Positions 9,629 to 18,424 of a stretch of DNA of 64,000 bases are shown here, one piece after another. Under the pieces are notes generated by a model. The model saw only the letters and a list, made by a program, of their open reading frames with translations, ran no database searches and had not been told where the DNA came from. Origin of the DNA: Ralstonia mannitolilytica (GTDB lineage: Bacteria; Pseudomonadota; Gammaproteobacteria; Burkholderiales; Burkholderiaceae); NCBI RefSeq assembly GCF_905397375.1, contig NZ_CAJPVG010000009.1, positions 143,375 to 207,374 on the forward strand, in the 5' to 3' direction. Position numbers and translations under genes: made by a program. Positions within the stretch are counted from its first letter, which is position 1. Every line of letters begins with the position of its first letter.

Positions 9629-9689
9629 CCGGCGCCTTCCCTTCTCACTTGAATCTGAATCGCCGGTGCATGCGCCGGCCGCGACCATC

Positions 9690-10970
9690 ATGAAGCAGCT
9701 CGACGTGAACGAATACATGGCCCTCGTCGGCCGGCAGGCGCGTGTCGCCTCGCGCGGCATGGCACGTGCCGGCACCGCGCAGAAGAATCGCGCGCTGCTG
9801 CATATCGCCGCCGCCATCCGCCGCGATGCCGCCAAGCTCAAGGAGGTCAACGCCCGCGACGTCGAGCGTGCGCGCGCCAACGGGCAGGATGCTGCCTTTG
9901 TCGATCGGCTCACGCTCACCGATCGCGCCATCGACACCATGGCAGCGGGCCTGGAGCAGATCGCCGCGCTACCCGACCCCATCGGCGAGATCAGCAACAT
10001 GAAGTTCCGCCCGACCGGCATCCAGGTCGGCCAGATGCGTGTGCCGCTCGGCGTGATCGGCATCATCTATGAGTCGCGCCCGAACGTGACCGTCGATGCC
10101 GCTGCGCTGTGCATCAAGTCAGGCAATGCGACCATCCTGCGTGGCGGCTCGGAAGCCATCGAGTCGAACGGCGCGCTGGCCGCGCTCATCGAGGAAGGAT
10201 TGGCCGACGCGGGCCTGCCCGCCAACGCCGTGCAGGTAGTGGCCACCACGGACCGGGCCGCCGTCGGCAAGCTCATCACCATGACGGAATACGTCGACGT
10301 GATCGTGCCGCGCGGTGGCAAGAGCCTGATCGCACGCCTGATGGAAGAGGCGCGCGTGCCGATGATCAAGCACCTGGACGGCATCTGCCACGTCTACATC
10401 GACGCCGATGCCGACATCGAGAAGGCCGTGCGCGTGTGCGACAACGCCAAGACCCAGCGCTACGCGCCGTGCAACACGATGGAAACGCTGCTCGTCTCGC
10501 GCGACATTGCCGCGCGTGCACTGCCGCCACTGGTGAAGATCTACCAGGAGAAGGGGGTGGAGCTGCGCGTGTGTGCGCAGACGCGCGCCACCCTGGAAGC
10601 CGCGGGCTTCGGCAACCTCAAGGATGCCGTCGAAGCCGACTGGCATACCGAGTACCTGGCCCCGATCCTCTCGATCCGCACGGTCGACGGCCTGGATGCC
10701 GCCATCGAGCACATCAACACCTACGGCTCGGCGCACACCGATTCGATCATCACCGAGAACTACTCGACCGGCATGCGCTTCCTGCGCGAGGTCGATTCGG
10801 CCAGCGTGATGATCAATGCCTCCACGCGCTTTGCCGACGGTTTCGAGTATGGGCTGGGGGCGGAGATCGGCATCTCCAACGACAAGCTCCACGCACGCGG
10901 GCCGGTCGGGCTGGAGGGGCTGACCTCGCTCAAGTACGTCGTGTTCGGGCACGGCGAGATCCGCACCTGA
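9690..10970 (+). CDS. proA: Gamma-glutamyl phosphate reductase
   Basis: A 426-residue NADPH-dependent reductase of proline biosynthesis that makes glutamate-5-semialdehyde. Diagnostic segments are VPLGVIGIIYESRPNVT, LRGGSEAIESN and the catalytic cysteine in QRYAPCNTMETLL (Cys261). The C-terminus has GLGAEIGISNDKLHARGPVGL, the family signature. ATG 9690 is the conserved start; the long open reading further upstream overlaps the 3' part of holA and is not real. It is 61 bp from the holA stop. Confidence 0.97.
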   Translation: MKQLDVNEYMALVGRQARVASRGMARAGTAQKNRALLHIAAAIRRDAAKLKEVNARDVERARANGQDAAFVDRLTLTDRAIDTMAAGLEQIAALPDPIGEISNMKFRPTGIQVGQMRVPLGVIGIIYESRPNVTVDAAALCIKSGNATILRGGSEAIESNGALAALIEEGLADAGLPANAVQVVATTDRAAVGKLITMTEYVDVIVPRGGKSLIARLMEEARVPMIKHLDGICHVYIDADADIEKAVRVCDNAKTQRYAPCNTMETLLVSRDIAARALPPLVKIYQEKGVELRVCAQTRATLEAAGFGNLKDAVEADWHTEYLAPILSIRTVDGLDAAIEHINTYGSAHTDSIITENYSTGMRFLREVDSASVMINASTRFADGFEYGLGAEIGISNDKLHARGPVGLEGLTSLKYVVFGHGEIRT

Positions 10971-11028
10971 TCCGGCTCACCACCAGCGCGCCGCCACGAG
11001 CGGCGCGCATTGCTTCAACGAGAACGAC

Positions 11029-11451
11029 ATGCTCTGGGTCAAAGCCTTTCACATCGTCTTTATCGCGTCGTGGTTTGCAGGACTCTTCTACCTGCCGCGC
11101 ATCTTCGTCAACCTCGCCATGGAAACCGAGCGCGTGGCGATCACGCGCCTGTTGATCATGGCGCGTAAGCTGTTCCGCTTCACGACCATGCTGGCGATCG
11201 TGGCGATCCTGCTCGGCCTGTGGCTGTTCCTCGGCTACCGCATCGGCATGTATCCGCCCAATGGCTGGATGCACGCAAAGCTGGCGCTGGTGCTCGTGAC
11301 GATCGGCTATCACCATGGCTGCGGAGTGCTGCTGCGCAAGTTTGAAGCCGGCGCCAACAAGCGCTCGCACACGTTCTACCGCTGGTTCAATGAACTGCCG
11401 GTGCTGTTGTTGTTGGCGATCACGATCCTCGTCGTGGTCAAGCCGTTCTGA
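11029..11451 (+). CDS. CopD/HemJ-like small membrane protein
   Basis: A 140-residue integral membrane protein with four predicted hydrophobic helices. It opens with KAFHIVFIASWFAGLFYLPR, close to the HemJ (UPF0093) family of oxygen-independent protoporphyrinogen IX oxidases, which use a conserved histidine at this place. A later conserved segment is WMHAKLALVL. Automated annotation usually calls it a CopD family protein. The HemJ role is an inference from the motif. Its stop overlaps the start of the next gene (TGATG), suggesting coupled translation. Confidence 0.8.
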   Translation: MLWVKAFHIVFIASWFAGLFYLPRIFVNLAMETERVAITRLLIMARKLFRFTTMLAIVAILLGLWLFLGYRIGMYPPNGWMHAKLALVLVTIGYHHGCGVLLRKFEAGANKRSHTFYRWFNELPVLLLLAITILVVVKPF

Positions 11452-12857
11452 TGGTTGGTTTTCCGATGCCGATTGCTTACTTTGCACCGTGCCCCCGTGG
11501 TCTTGAACAGGCGCTGGCCGATGAACTGGCCGAAATCGCCATCCGCCCCGAGGTGGATGAGCTGGCGGCGTTCGAGGTCGGGCGCACCGTGCCAGGCGGC
11601 GTGCATTTCTTCGGCACGCCGGGCGCGGCGTATGCCGTCAACCTGCACAGCCGCATCGCCAGCCGGGTGCTGATGCGCCTGGCCGCGCGCGGGTACCGCT
11701 CGGAAGACGACATCTACGCGCTGGCCGCCGCGCAGCGCTGGGAAGACCACTTCACGCCCGACGAGATGATCCGCGTCGACGTGACCGCGCACAAATCGCC
11801 GCTGCAGAGCCTGAAGTTTGTCGGCCTGCGCGTGAAGGACGGCATCTGCGACCGCTTCCGCCAGCGCACCGGCGCGCGGCCCAGCGTCGACACCGTCTCG
11901 CCGGACGTGCGCATCCATGCGTACCTCACCGAGACGGATTGCACGCTGTACCTCGACACGACCGGCGAGCCGCTCTTCAAGCGCGGGTGGCGCCAGGAGA
12001 AAGGCGAGGCGCCGCTGAAGGAAAATCTCGCGGCGGGCATCCTGCGCCTGACCGGCTGGACGGGCGCGCAAGGCGTGCCGTTCTACGACCCGATGTGCGG
12101 CAGCGGCACGTTCCTCGTGGAAGCGGCGCAGCGCGCGCTCGGCATCGCACCGGGCGGCCAGCGCGCCTTTGCATGCGAGTGGTTCCAGGACCATGACGCC
12201 AAATGCTTCAAGCGCCTGCGCGAAGCGGCCGCCGATGCCGCCGCGGCCGCCATGCGCCGCGCGCCGCCCTTGGTTGCCGGCGCCGATATTTCCACCGACA
12301 TGCTCGCCTACGCCGCCGCCAACTGGCAGCGTGCCGGCTTGCCCGGCGAGCCGATGCTCAAGCAGGTCGATGCGCGTTTCGGCCGGCCGCCGTTTGATGC
12401 GCCCGGCGTGCTGCTGATGAACCCGCCGTACGGCGAGCGCATCGCCGTGCGTGGTGCGCAGGGTTCGCGCCGCCGCCGGCCGGAAGGCGAGGGCGATGAA
12501 GGCGGCACCGTCTTCGAGCGTGCCAGCCGCGCCATGGGCGCTCCGCGCGATGAATTCCGTCGCCAGCCGGAGCCGCCGCCGCCCGTCGATCCGCAAGAAG
12601 AAGCCGCCGCCAACGAGTTCGCCCAGGCCTTTGCAGGCACGCTCAAGCGCGAGTTTGCCGGCTGGAAGGCGTTCGTCTTTACCGGGGACCTGTCGATGCC
12701 GCGCCGCATGCGGCTCAAGGAATCGCAGCGCACGCCGCTCTACAACGGCAACATCGAATGCCGCCTGTTCCGTTTCGAGATGGTCAAGGGCGGTATGCGC
12801 GATCGCCCGGAGCGCTCCGCAAAGGGCGATGCCTCAAACGATAACGCCGAGGCGTAA
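11451..12857 (+). CDS. THUMP-domain 23S rRNA methyltransferase (RlmL N-terminal-half type)
   Basis: A 468-residue protein with an N-terminal ferredoxin-like/THUMP RNA-binding region (to about residue 150) and a class I methyltransferase domain. Motif I is FYDPMCGSGTFLVEAA and motif IV is LLMNPPYGERI, typical of N2-guanine methylation. It corresponds to the RlmL half of E. coli RlmKL, without the fused RlmK half. A 60-residue Arg/Glu/Pro-rich insert follows NPPYGER. The ATG at 11451 overlaps the preceding stop; ATG 11466 (MPIAYFAPCPRG) is equally possible. It faces phcQ convergently. Confidence 0.88.
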   Translation: MVGFPMPIAYFAPCPRGLEQALADELAEIAIRPEVDELAAFEVGRTVPGGVHFFGTPGAAYAVNLHSRIASRVLMRLAARGYRSEDDIYALAAAQRWEDHFTPDEMIRVDVTAHKSPLQSLKFVGLRVKDGICDRFRQRTGARPSVDTVSPDVRIHAYLTETDCTLYLDTTGEPLFKRGWRQEKGEAPLKENLAAGILRLTGWTGAQGVPFYDPMCGSGTFLVEAAQRALGIAPGGQRAFACEWFQDHDAKCFKRLREAAADAAAAAMRRAPPLVAGADISTDMLAYAAANWQRAGLPGEPMLKQVDARFGRPPFDAPGVLLMNPPYGERIAVRGAQGSRRRRPEGEGDEGGTVFERASRAMGAPRDEFRRQPEPPPPVDPQEEAAANEFAQAFAGTLKREFAGWKAFVFTGDLSMPRRMRLKESQRTPLYNGNIECRLFRFEMVKGGMRDRPERSAKGDASNDNAEA

Positions 12858-12895
12858 GGCCTCGGCGCTGCGTTGCGGCCTGGCGGGGGAACGGC

Positions 12896-13903
12896 TCACG
12901 CCGCCTGCTGCTCCTGGAAGTGTTCCATCCAGCCCGCGAGTTGATCCGGTGTGAGCGGCGTCTGGCTGTCGAGCAGGCGCAGCTTGACGGCCGCCCCGTC
13001 CCGCTCGGCCTTGACCGACCAGCCTTTGCCGTCCAGCCACAGCAGGAATGCCAGCCATTGGGCATGCGCTTCCGATACCTTGTGCGTGGATGCCGCTTCC
13101 AGGAATTCCGTCAGCGTGGGCGGCTCGACGATCGTCGCTGCATCCGCGCCGGCCGGCGACACCTGGCCGTTGAGCACATCGGCAAGCACCTCCAGAGCCT
13201 GTGCGGCCGGCTTGCTCTCGAAGCGCGACGACAGCGCCTGGTAGGCCTGTCGGACCGCGTGGCTGAACTGGCCGGTGCGCACGCTTTCCTCGCCGACGAG
13301 TTCTGTGTAGTCCTTCATTGCCCAGTCCGGCTGCGCCACCGAATGCAGCCCGACGGCGGCCGCAGCGCGCAGGTAATCGTTGACGGCACTGAACGACGAC
13401 AGCCCCGACACCGCGATGTACAGCGTCTGCAGCGCGCCGATGCGGTGCGTGAGCGTCTGGCTCTGGCGCACGGTCATCTTCTCGCGCAGCAGGGCGTCGC
13501 GCTCGCGGCGCAGGTCGGAAAACTCGAGCGCCTGCTTGAGCTCCACGCGCAGCGCGGTGATGTCCCACGGCTTCTTGATGTAGCGGTGGATCTGCCCCTG
13601 GTTGACAGCCTCCACCGTGTCCTCGATTTCCGAGTAGGCGGTGGTCAGGATGCGCACCAGGTGTGGATAGCGCTCGCGCGCGTAGCGCAGCAGTTCGTTG
13701 CCGAGCTCGCCCGGCATGCGCTGGTCGGATACGAGCACGCCCAGCGTGGCGGCGTGCTGGTCGAGCATGCGCTTGCCCTCTTCGACCGAGGTGGCGGTGA
13801 CGACCGGCGCCAGTGAACCGATGGCACGGCCGAAGTAAGTCAGCGCCAATGTCTCGTCGTCCACGTACAGGATCTTGGGCTCATTGCCCCCGGGATTGGT
13901 CAT
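12896..13903 (-). CDS. phcQ: PhcQ-type response regulator
   Basis: A 335-residue protein with an N-terminal receiver domain: acidic pair Asp15-Asp16, phospho-acceptor Asp60 in LVSDQRMPG and Lys110 in YIKKPWD. The remaining 200 residues form a mostly helical region with no recognisable DNA-binding or enzymatic motif. It is the last gene of the minus-strand run phcB-phcS-phcR-phcQ, 73 bp after phcR. In R. solanacearum PhcQ is part of the signalling chain that sets activity of the global regulator PhcA. The name rests on order, size and receiver type; I could not run a comparison. Confidence 0.85.
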   Translation of the reverse strand: MTNPGGNEPKILYVDDETLALTYFGRAIGSLAPVVTATSVEEGKRMLDQHAATLGVLVSDQRMPGELGNELLRYARERYPHLVRILTTAYSEIEDTVEAVNQGQIHRYIKKPWDITALRVELKQALEFSDLRRERDALLREKMTVRQSQTLTHRIGALQTLYIAVSGLSSFSAVNDYLRAAAAVGLHSVAQPDWAMKDYTELVGEESVRTGQFSHAVRQAYQALSSRFESKPAAQALEVLADVLNGQVSPAGADAATIVEPPTLTEFLEAASTHKVSEAHAQWLAFLLWLDGKGWSVKAERDGAAVKLRLLDSQTPLTPDQLAGWMEHFQEQQAA

Positions 13904-13976
13904 CCATCACTCCTCATAGCAAGTGCAGTCAATGCGCGGAGCCGGTGCGGCGCGGCTCGTGTTGTGAATGGTGTTG

Positions 13977-15083
13977 TCATGGGAACGTCAAGGTCACGCG
14001 CGTGCCTGCGCTGGGTGCGGAATCGATCGCAATCGCTCCTCCGAACGATTGCATGATCCGCGTACAAAAAATCATGCCCATGCCGTTGCCGCCCTCTTCG
14101 GCGCGCGTCGTCACGGGGTCTATGGTGAGCCGGGCGAGGACGTCGGGGGCGATGCCGGGGCCGTTGTCCTCGATGCGGATCATGTGCCGCCCCCCGCCCG
14201 CGTCGGGCGCCTGGCCCGCGACGATCTCGAGCCGTGGCTGCGGGCTGTGCTGCAGCGCCTGCAGCGCATTGCTGGTCAGTGAAGACAGCACCAGCATCAC
14301 GCAGTTGGGCAGGGTGACGACCGGGAAATCCTCGTCCACGCGGTAGGACACCCATTCGCGCTGCGCGTTCGTGAAGGGGTACGTATCGAGCAGCGATCGG
14401 ATCAGCTCGCTCGCGCTGCTCGGTGTGGTGCCGGCCCCCGGCTTGCCGTACGTGTTGCGCACGGAGTTCAGGAACGAGGCGATCACCGAGAGGCAGTAGC
14501 GCGCGTTGTCCTGCACGCGGTCGGCGGCGCGGCCGATTTCGGACAGCGCCTCGGGAGGGCGCTCGGCCTGATCGATGCGCATGCGGATGCCGCGCGCGAA
14601 ATTCGAGATGGCAGCCAGCGGCGTATTCAGCTCGTGCGCGAGGAAGGCGAGAGTCTCGTCGATGGCCATCAGGCGCTGGGTACGCAACAGGCGGTCCTGC
14701 CGCAGGACGAGGGCTTCCTGCAACGAACGCCGCACATCGTCTGGCTGATACGGCTTCTCCAGGATCTTGAACACGCGCCCGGTGTTGACAGCCTGGATAA
14801 GCAGATCCTTGTCGGCATACGCGGTGACCAGGATGGTGGCGATATCGCCATATTCGGCATCGATGAAGCGCAGCAGCTCCGTGCCGTCGCCGCCGGGCAT
14901 GCGGAAATCGGTCAGGACGACGCTGATGCGCTCGTGCGCGTCGCGCAGCACGGCCTTCGCCTCGTCGACGCTGTTGGCCGTGAGCACGTCGTAGCCCGTG
15001 CCGATGGCGCGAGCAAACCACTTGCAGGCTTGCTCCTCGTCGTCGACGTAGAGGATGGTGACGGTATCGGGCGTGGCGTCCAT
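13977..15083 (-). CDS. phcR: PhcR-type hybrid receiver / histidine kinase
   Basis: A 368-residue protein with a receiver first (Asp13-Asp14, Asp59 in VLTDFRMPGG, Lys110) and a histidine-kinase core second: His150 in LAHELNTPL, an N-box SSLTSNALQAL, and IEDNGPGIAP with GGNGMGMIF in the ATPase domain. Receiver-first, kinase-second is the order known for R. solanacearum PhcR. ATG 15083 (MDATPDTVT) begins 8 bp after the phcS stop, so it is preferred to the longer reading from 15131, which would run into phcS. It is expected to pass the 3-hydroxy ester signal from PhcS towards PhcA control. Confidence 0.88.
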   Translation of the reverse strand: MDATPDTVTILYVDDEEQACKWFARAIGTGYDVLTANSVDEAKAVLRDAHERISVVLTDFRMPGGDGTELLRFIDAEYGDIATILVTAYADKDLLIQAVNTGRVFKILEKPYQPDDVRRSLQEALVLRQDRLLRTQRLMAIDETLAFLAHELNTPLAAISNFARGIRMRIDQAERPPEALSEIGRAADRVQDNARYCLSVIASFLNSVRNTYGKPGAGTTPSSASELIRSLLDTYPFTNAQREWVSYRVDEDFPVVTLPNCVMLVLSSLTSNALQALQHSPQPRLEIVAGQAPDAGGGRHMIRIEDNGPGIAPDVLARLTIDPVTTRAEEGGNGMGMIFCTRIMQSFGGAIAIDSAPSAGTRVTLTFP

Positions 15084-15091
15084 GGTGCGGC

Positions 15092-16435
15092 CTAGTCCGC
15101 GCGCGGCAGGTCGAACGTGAAGCGCGCCCATTCGCCTTCCTTGCTCGTGACGGCGAGCGTGCCGCCGTGGCGCTGGATCACGCTGTAGCTGATCGACAGG
15201 CCCAGCCCCAGGCCCTTGCCGACTTCACGCGTGGTGAAGAACGGCTCGAACACGCGCGTGAGGTTTTTCTCGGAGATGCCGGGGCCGTTGTCGGTGACGA
15301 CCACGTGCAGGCGATCGCCGATCCACTCCGCGGCAATCTCAATGCGCGGCTGCTCGCGCTGGACCTTCTGCATGGCCAGCGCCGCATTCGAGAGCAGATT
15401 GATCAGCACGCCGATGATGGCCGCCTCGTCACCGCGCACGAGCGTGTCGGGCGGCAGCTTGCGCTCGACGGTGACGCCGCGCAATTCGTGGCTCGTCAGG
15501 CGGACGGCCGAATCGATGGCCTTTTCCACCAGGAAGGGCGCGTCGGCCTCGCCCTTTTCGGGACTGCGGTACGCGAAGGTCTTCAGGTCCGACACGATGT
15601 GCTGCACCCGCTGCATGCCTTCCTTTGCGTCGGCCAGGCACTCGAGCAGCATGGGGCTGGCCTTGGCCGCCGGGTCTTCCTGCGCCACCGCGATCGCCAT
15701 CAGGCAGAAATTGACCGGGTTGTTGATCTCGTGCAGCAGCCCCGCCGACAACGTGCCGATGGCGGCCATCTTTTCCTGCTGCAGGAGCTGGCCCTTGATC
15801 TCGACGAGGCTGCGGTTCGTGGTTTCGAGCTGGATGTTCTTGTTGGCCACTTCCTCCTTCAGCTTGAACAGCTCGAAGCGGCTGTTCTCGTTGAAGTACG
15901 TGCAGAACACGCCCAGCGTGGACGTTAAGATCAGGAACTGCGAATTGACGAAGAACGTACTGCCGGCAATGCTGGCAGGGTCGTGAATCAGGCATGCCAG
16001 CAGATACAGCGTGTAGGTGATCACCCCGAAGCCGATGGTCTGCCGCGTGTTGAACGGCAGCACGCTGCCGGCCGCGAAGACGGCCAGGTGCAGGCCCGTC
16101 GCATAGATGGACTGCGCGCCCTGCGTGACGGAAATCATCCACGCGATCATGACCTGCGGGAAGCAGAGCCAGAGCAGCGTCAGGTAAGACAGTCGCTGCC
16201 TGCCCCACCGCGTGGGCAGAATCAGATAGACGACGAAGATCAGCAGCGACGTGAAGGCGCGCGCCAGGAAGAACCGCTTGAGCTCGCCCGGATACGTGTT
16301 GTAGTCCAGGCCGCTTCCCATCAGTACCAGGACGATACCCACCAGCGCCGTCGTCCGGCTGAACGATAGGCGGAAGCCTTCCCGCTCCGAGCGGTTGAAG
16401 GCGTGCTTCAGGGAATCTCGTACGCTTTCGGCCAT
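15092..16435 (-). CDS. phcS: PhcS-type sensor histidine kinase
   Basis: A 447-residue membrane kinase. Roughly residues 28-180 hold five or six hydrophobic helices with almost no periplasmic loop, the layout expected for a sensor of a membrane-soluble ester. A coiled coil leads to His235 in GLLHEINNPVNF. The ATPase domain has LLSNAALAM, VTDNGPGI, FEPFFTTREVGKGLGLGLS. Its ATG directly abuts the phcB TAG (no spacer), so the two are surely one transcript. In Ralstonia PhcS autophosphorylates in response to 3-OH-MAME or 3-OH-PAME. Confidence 0.9.
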   Translation of the reverse strand: MAESVRDSLKHAFNRSEREGFRLSFSRTTALVGIVLVLMGSGLDYNTYPGELKRFFLARAFTSLLIFVVYLILPTRWGRQRLSYLTLLWLCFPQVMIAWMISVTQGAQSIYATGLHLAVFAAGSVLPFNTRQTIGFGVITYTLYLLACLIHDPASIAGSTFFVNSQFLILTSTLGVFCTYFNENSRFELFKLKEEVANKNIQLETTNRSLVEIKGQLLQQEKMAAIGTLSAGLLHEINNPVNFCLMAIAVAQEDPAAKASPMLLECLADAKEGMQRVQHIVSDLKTFAYRSPEKGEADAPFLVEKAIDSAVRLTSHELRGVTVERKLPPDTLVRGDEAAIIGVLINLLSNAALAMQKVQREQPRIEIAAEWIGDRLHVVVTDNGPGISEKNLTRVFEPFFTTREVGKGLGLGLSISYSVIQRHGGTLAVTSKEGEWARFTFDLPRAD

Positions 16436-17830
16436 CTAGCTCACCGTCGCCTCGCAGAACACGTTGACGCCGGTCGCATCAACGTACGTCCGGATATCCC
16501 GGCAGGCCTCATCCGGGAAGGTGGACGCGAGCTGTTCTTCGTTCCGATAGATCAGGTACCACTCGAGCAGGTGCTCCATCGTGAAGAGCCGTTCCGGGTT
16601 GCTCGAATGCACGTTGGTCGCCAGCATGCGGCCGCCGGGGCGCGTGCGTGTGGTGAAGTAGGTCAGCAGGCGGTTGCACACCTTGTCGGAGATGTAGTCG
16701 AACAACCCCGCGCAATAGACGGCATCGCAGTCGCGCACTTCCTCTGCCTTGCGCGCAGGGCGCTTGATCAGCTCATGCACCGACTGGTGAACGAACTGCG
16801 CGGACAGCGTGGTGCCCCCTTGCCTTGCGGCTTCGGTCAAGCGGTCCTTGGCATAGTCCAGGGTCTCCTGGCTGAAGTCGATGAGCTCGAATTCGAGCAG
16901 GTGCGGTTCTTCGAATTCGCGCAGGAAGCGCTGGATTTCCACCGCGGGGCCGCAGCCGAGGTTCATGACACGATAGGGGCGCCCCTCGGCCTTGGCGCGG
17001 ATGGCGAGCTGCTTCAGGAAATCGACGAGGATGTCGATGCGGTTGCGGTGTGCCTGGGCGACTTGCGCCTTCAGGAACGTCACGTTGACGATCTGGAAAT
17101 AGGTGCTCGGCCCCTCCTGCGGGTCGCCCAGGATCTGGTTCACCATCTCGTAGTCGCCGGCATAGCCGAGCGGTTTCGTGAACGTCCGGTGCACGAACGG
17201 CGAGCGCAGCAGCAGCGGATGCAGGGCCGTCTGCGCAAAGGCGCGGTGGGAGGGCGCGAGGCTGGCCTCGACTTCCGCGGCCTCGGCTTCGAGAATGTCG
17301 AGGTAGTGCTTGACGCGCAGCATCACCGGCTCGGCGAGCTCCATGAAGACGTCGGGGCGCAGCTTGCCGTCTTCGCGCGGCAGGGATTTCGACAAATCGA
17401 CCTGCTCCACCCACCGCGAGACTTCGGCCAGGAAGGCCCGCATCTCGTTGATGACGATCTGGTATTCGCGCCGGATGCGGAAGCGTTCCTGCCATTCCCG
17501 CACGAACGTTCGCGCTTCTTCGCCCACCGACGCAGGCGTATCGGCCACCTCCGACAGTTCGCGCCACTCGTCGATCAGCGTGAGCGAGACAACCGCGGTC
17601 AGGCCCGTGTTGACGAGGCTGATCACGACGGCCTTGCCCAGGTAGACCTGGCGCGTGCCGATCTTGATCGCAAGATCGGACAAGACCTCGCTCACCTGCA
17701 CGATCGAGTACGGGTTGTAGATCTCCATCACCAGCGCACGCCGCTGCAGCGTGATGATGGTGCCGCGGACCTGCTGACCCTGGGAGTTGCGGAAGCTGAC
17801 CGCCGGATCGATTTGGTTGGGTGAGTACAC
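16436..17830 (-). CDS. phcB: PhcB-type SAM methyltransferase, quorum-signal synthase
   Basis: A 464-residue protein. The C-terminal half is a class I methyltransferase with motif I VMNLGCGPAVEI (about residues 285-296) and later CAGLFDYISD and GGRMLATNVHSSNP. The N-terminal 90 residues (SFRNSQGQQVRGTIITLQRR...) look like a small beta-rich, PilZ-like domain, followed by a helical linker. In R. solanacearum PhcB methylates a 3-hydroxy fatty acid to make the diffusible methyl-ester signal. It is the first gene of phcBSRQ, with about 590 bp of noncoding DNA upstream. The chain length of the signal made here cannot be inferred. Confidence 0.9.
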   Translation of the reverse strand: MYSPNQIDPAVSFRNSQGQQVRGTIITLQRRALVMEIYNPYSIVQVSEVLSDLAIKIGTRQVYLGKAVVISLVNTGLTAVVSLTLIDEWRELSEVADTPASVGEEARTFVREWQERFRIRREYQIVINEMRAFLAEVSRWVEQVDLSKSLPREDGKLRPDVFMELAEPVMLRVKHYLDILEAEAAEVEASLAPSHRAFAQTALHPLLLRSPFVHRTFTKPLGYAGDYEMVNQILGDPQEGPSTYFQIVNVTFLKAQVAQAHRNRIDILVDFLKQLAIRAKAEGRPYRVMNLGCGPAVEIQRFLREFEEPHLLEFELIDFSQETLDYAKDRLTEAARQGGTTLSAQFVHQSVHELIKRPARKAEEVRDCDAVYCAGLFDYISDKVCNRLLTYFTTRTRPGGRMLATNVHSSNPERLFTMEHLLEWYLIYRNEEQLASTFPDEACRDIRTYVDATGVNVFCEATVS

Positions 17831-18424
17831 GGTGCGAATTTGCCGGAGACTTCAGGGGAAAACGTCTGCGCCAGGCGGGACGCTCACTCCAACAAACGCG
17901 CATCCGGGGCCGAACGGCAGTCCCGGACACGGCAACCCTCGGCGCCAGAACGCCGGGCATGCCGCCGCATCGGTCGTGAAAGCGCGCCGAGGCCGTCCGC
18001 TGGCCCCAGCCCGCTTCGAGAAAGATCAGGGAACAAGCGCGGATGCGAACGCCTTACCGCCGTGGCACTCTGCTGCTCGCCGGTCAACAGCGTGGCAGCG
18101 GGAATCGTGCAACCGTGAACAGACTGGAACGATGCACTTCCTGACATCCGCAACGCGCGCTGGTTGAACGCGCGGTCCGCTGCTGCATCCCAAATCGTCT
18201 CTCAAGAGAATCCCGCACAGTAAACCTTCCGGGGCGCCGTACCGGATTGCAGGCCGGCGCCCTCGCTCGCCATGATGCCGCAGCATTGCCACGCATGCAT
18301 CAGGGTGATTCAGCCGGGCCACGCTCTGACGTCGCGGCTGCCGATGATGCGATCGATTGTACTTGCCCGATGTGGGCCACACAATGTAAAGACCGGCGCC
18401 GCTGCGCCGGTTGCCGCCACTGTC
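17831..18424. other. Noncoding interval upstream of phcB
   Basis: About 590 bp with no convincing gene on either strand. It must hold the phcB promoter (minus strand). It also holds a short hairpin near 18392-18411 that can end the next minus-strand gene. I see no clear dyad that I can assign to a regulator. Confidence 0.6.
18392..18411 (-). terminator. Possible terminator of the receiver gene upstream of phcB
   Basis: ACCGGCGC-cgct-GCGCCGGT is a perfect 8-bp stem with a four-base loop, 14 bp downstream of the stop of the minus-strand gene. The bases that follow on the minus strand (CTTTACATTG) are only weakly T-rich, so this is tentative. Confidence 0.5.

Noticed and set aside
12845..12867. 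Hairpin CGCCGAGGC-gtaag-GCCTCGGCG as terminator of the RNA methyltransferase gene
   Set aside because: The stem is perfect, but it includes the stop codon and no T-run follows on either strand.
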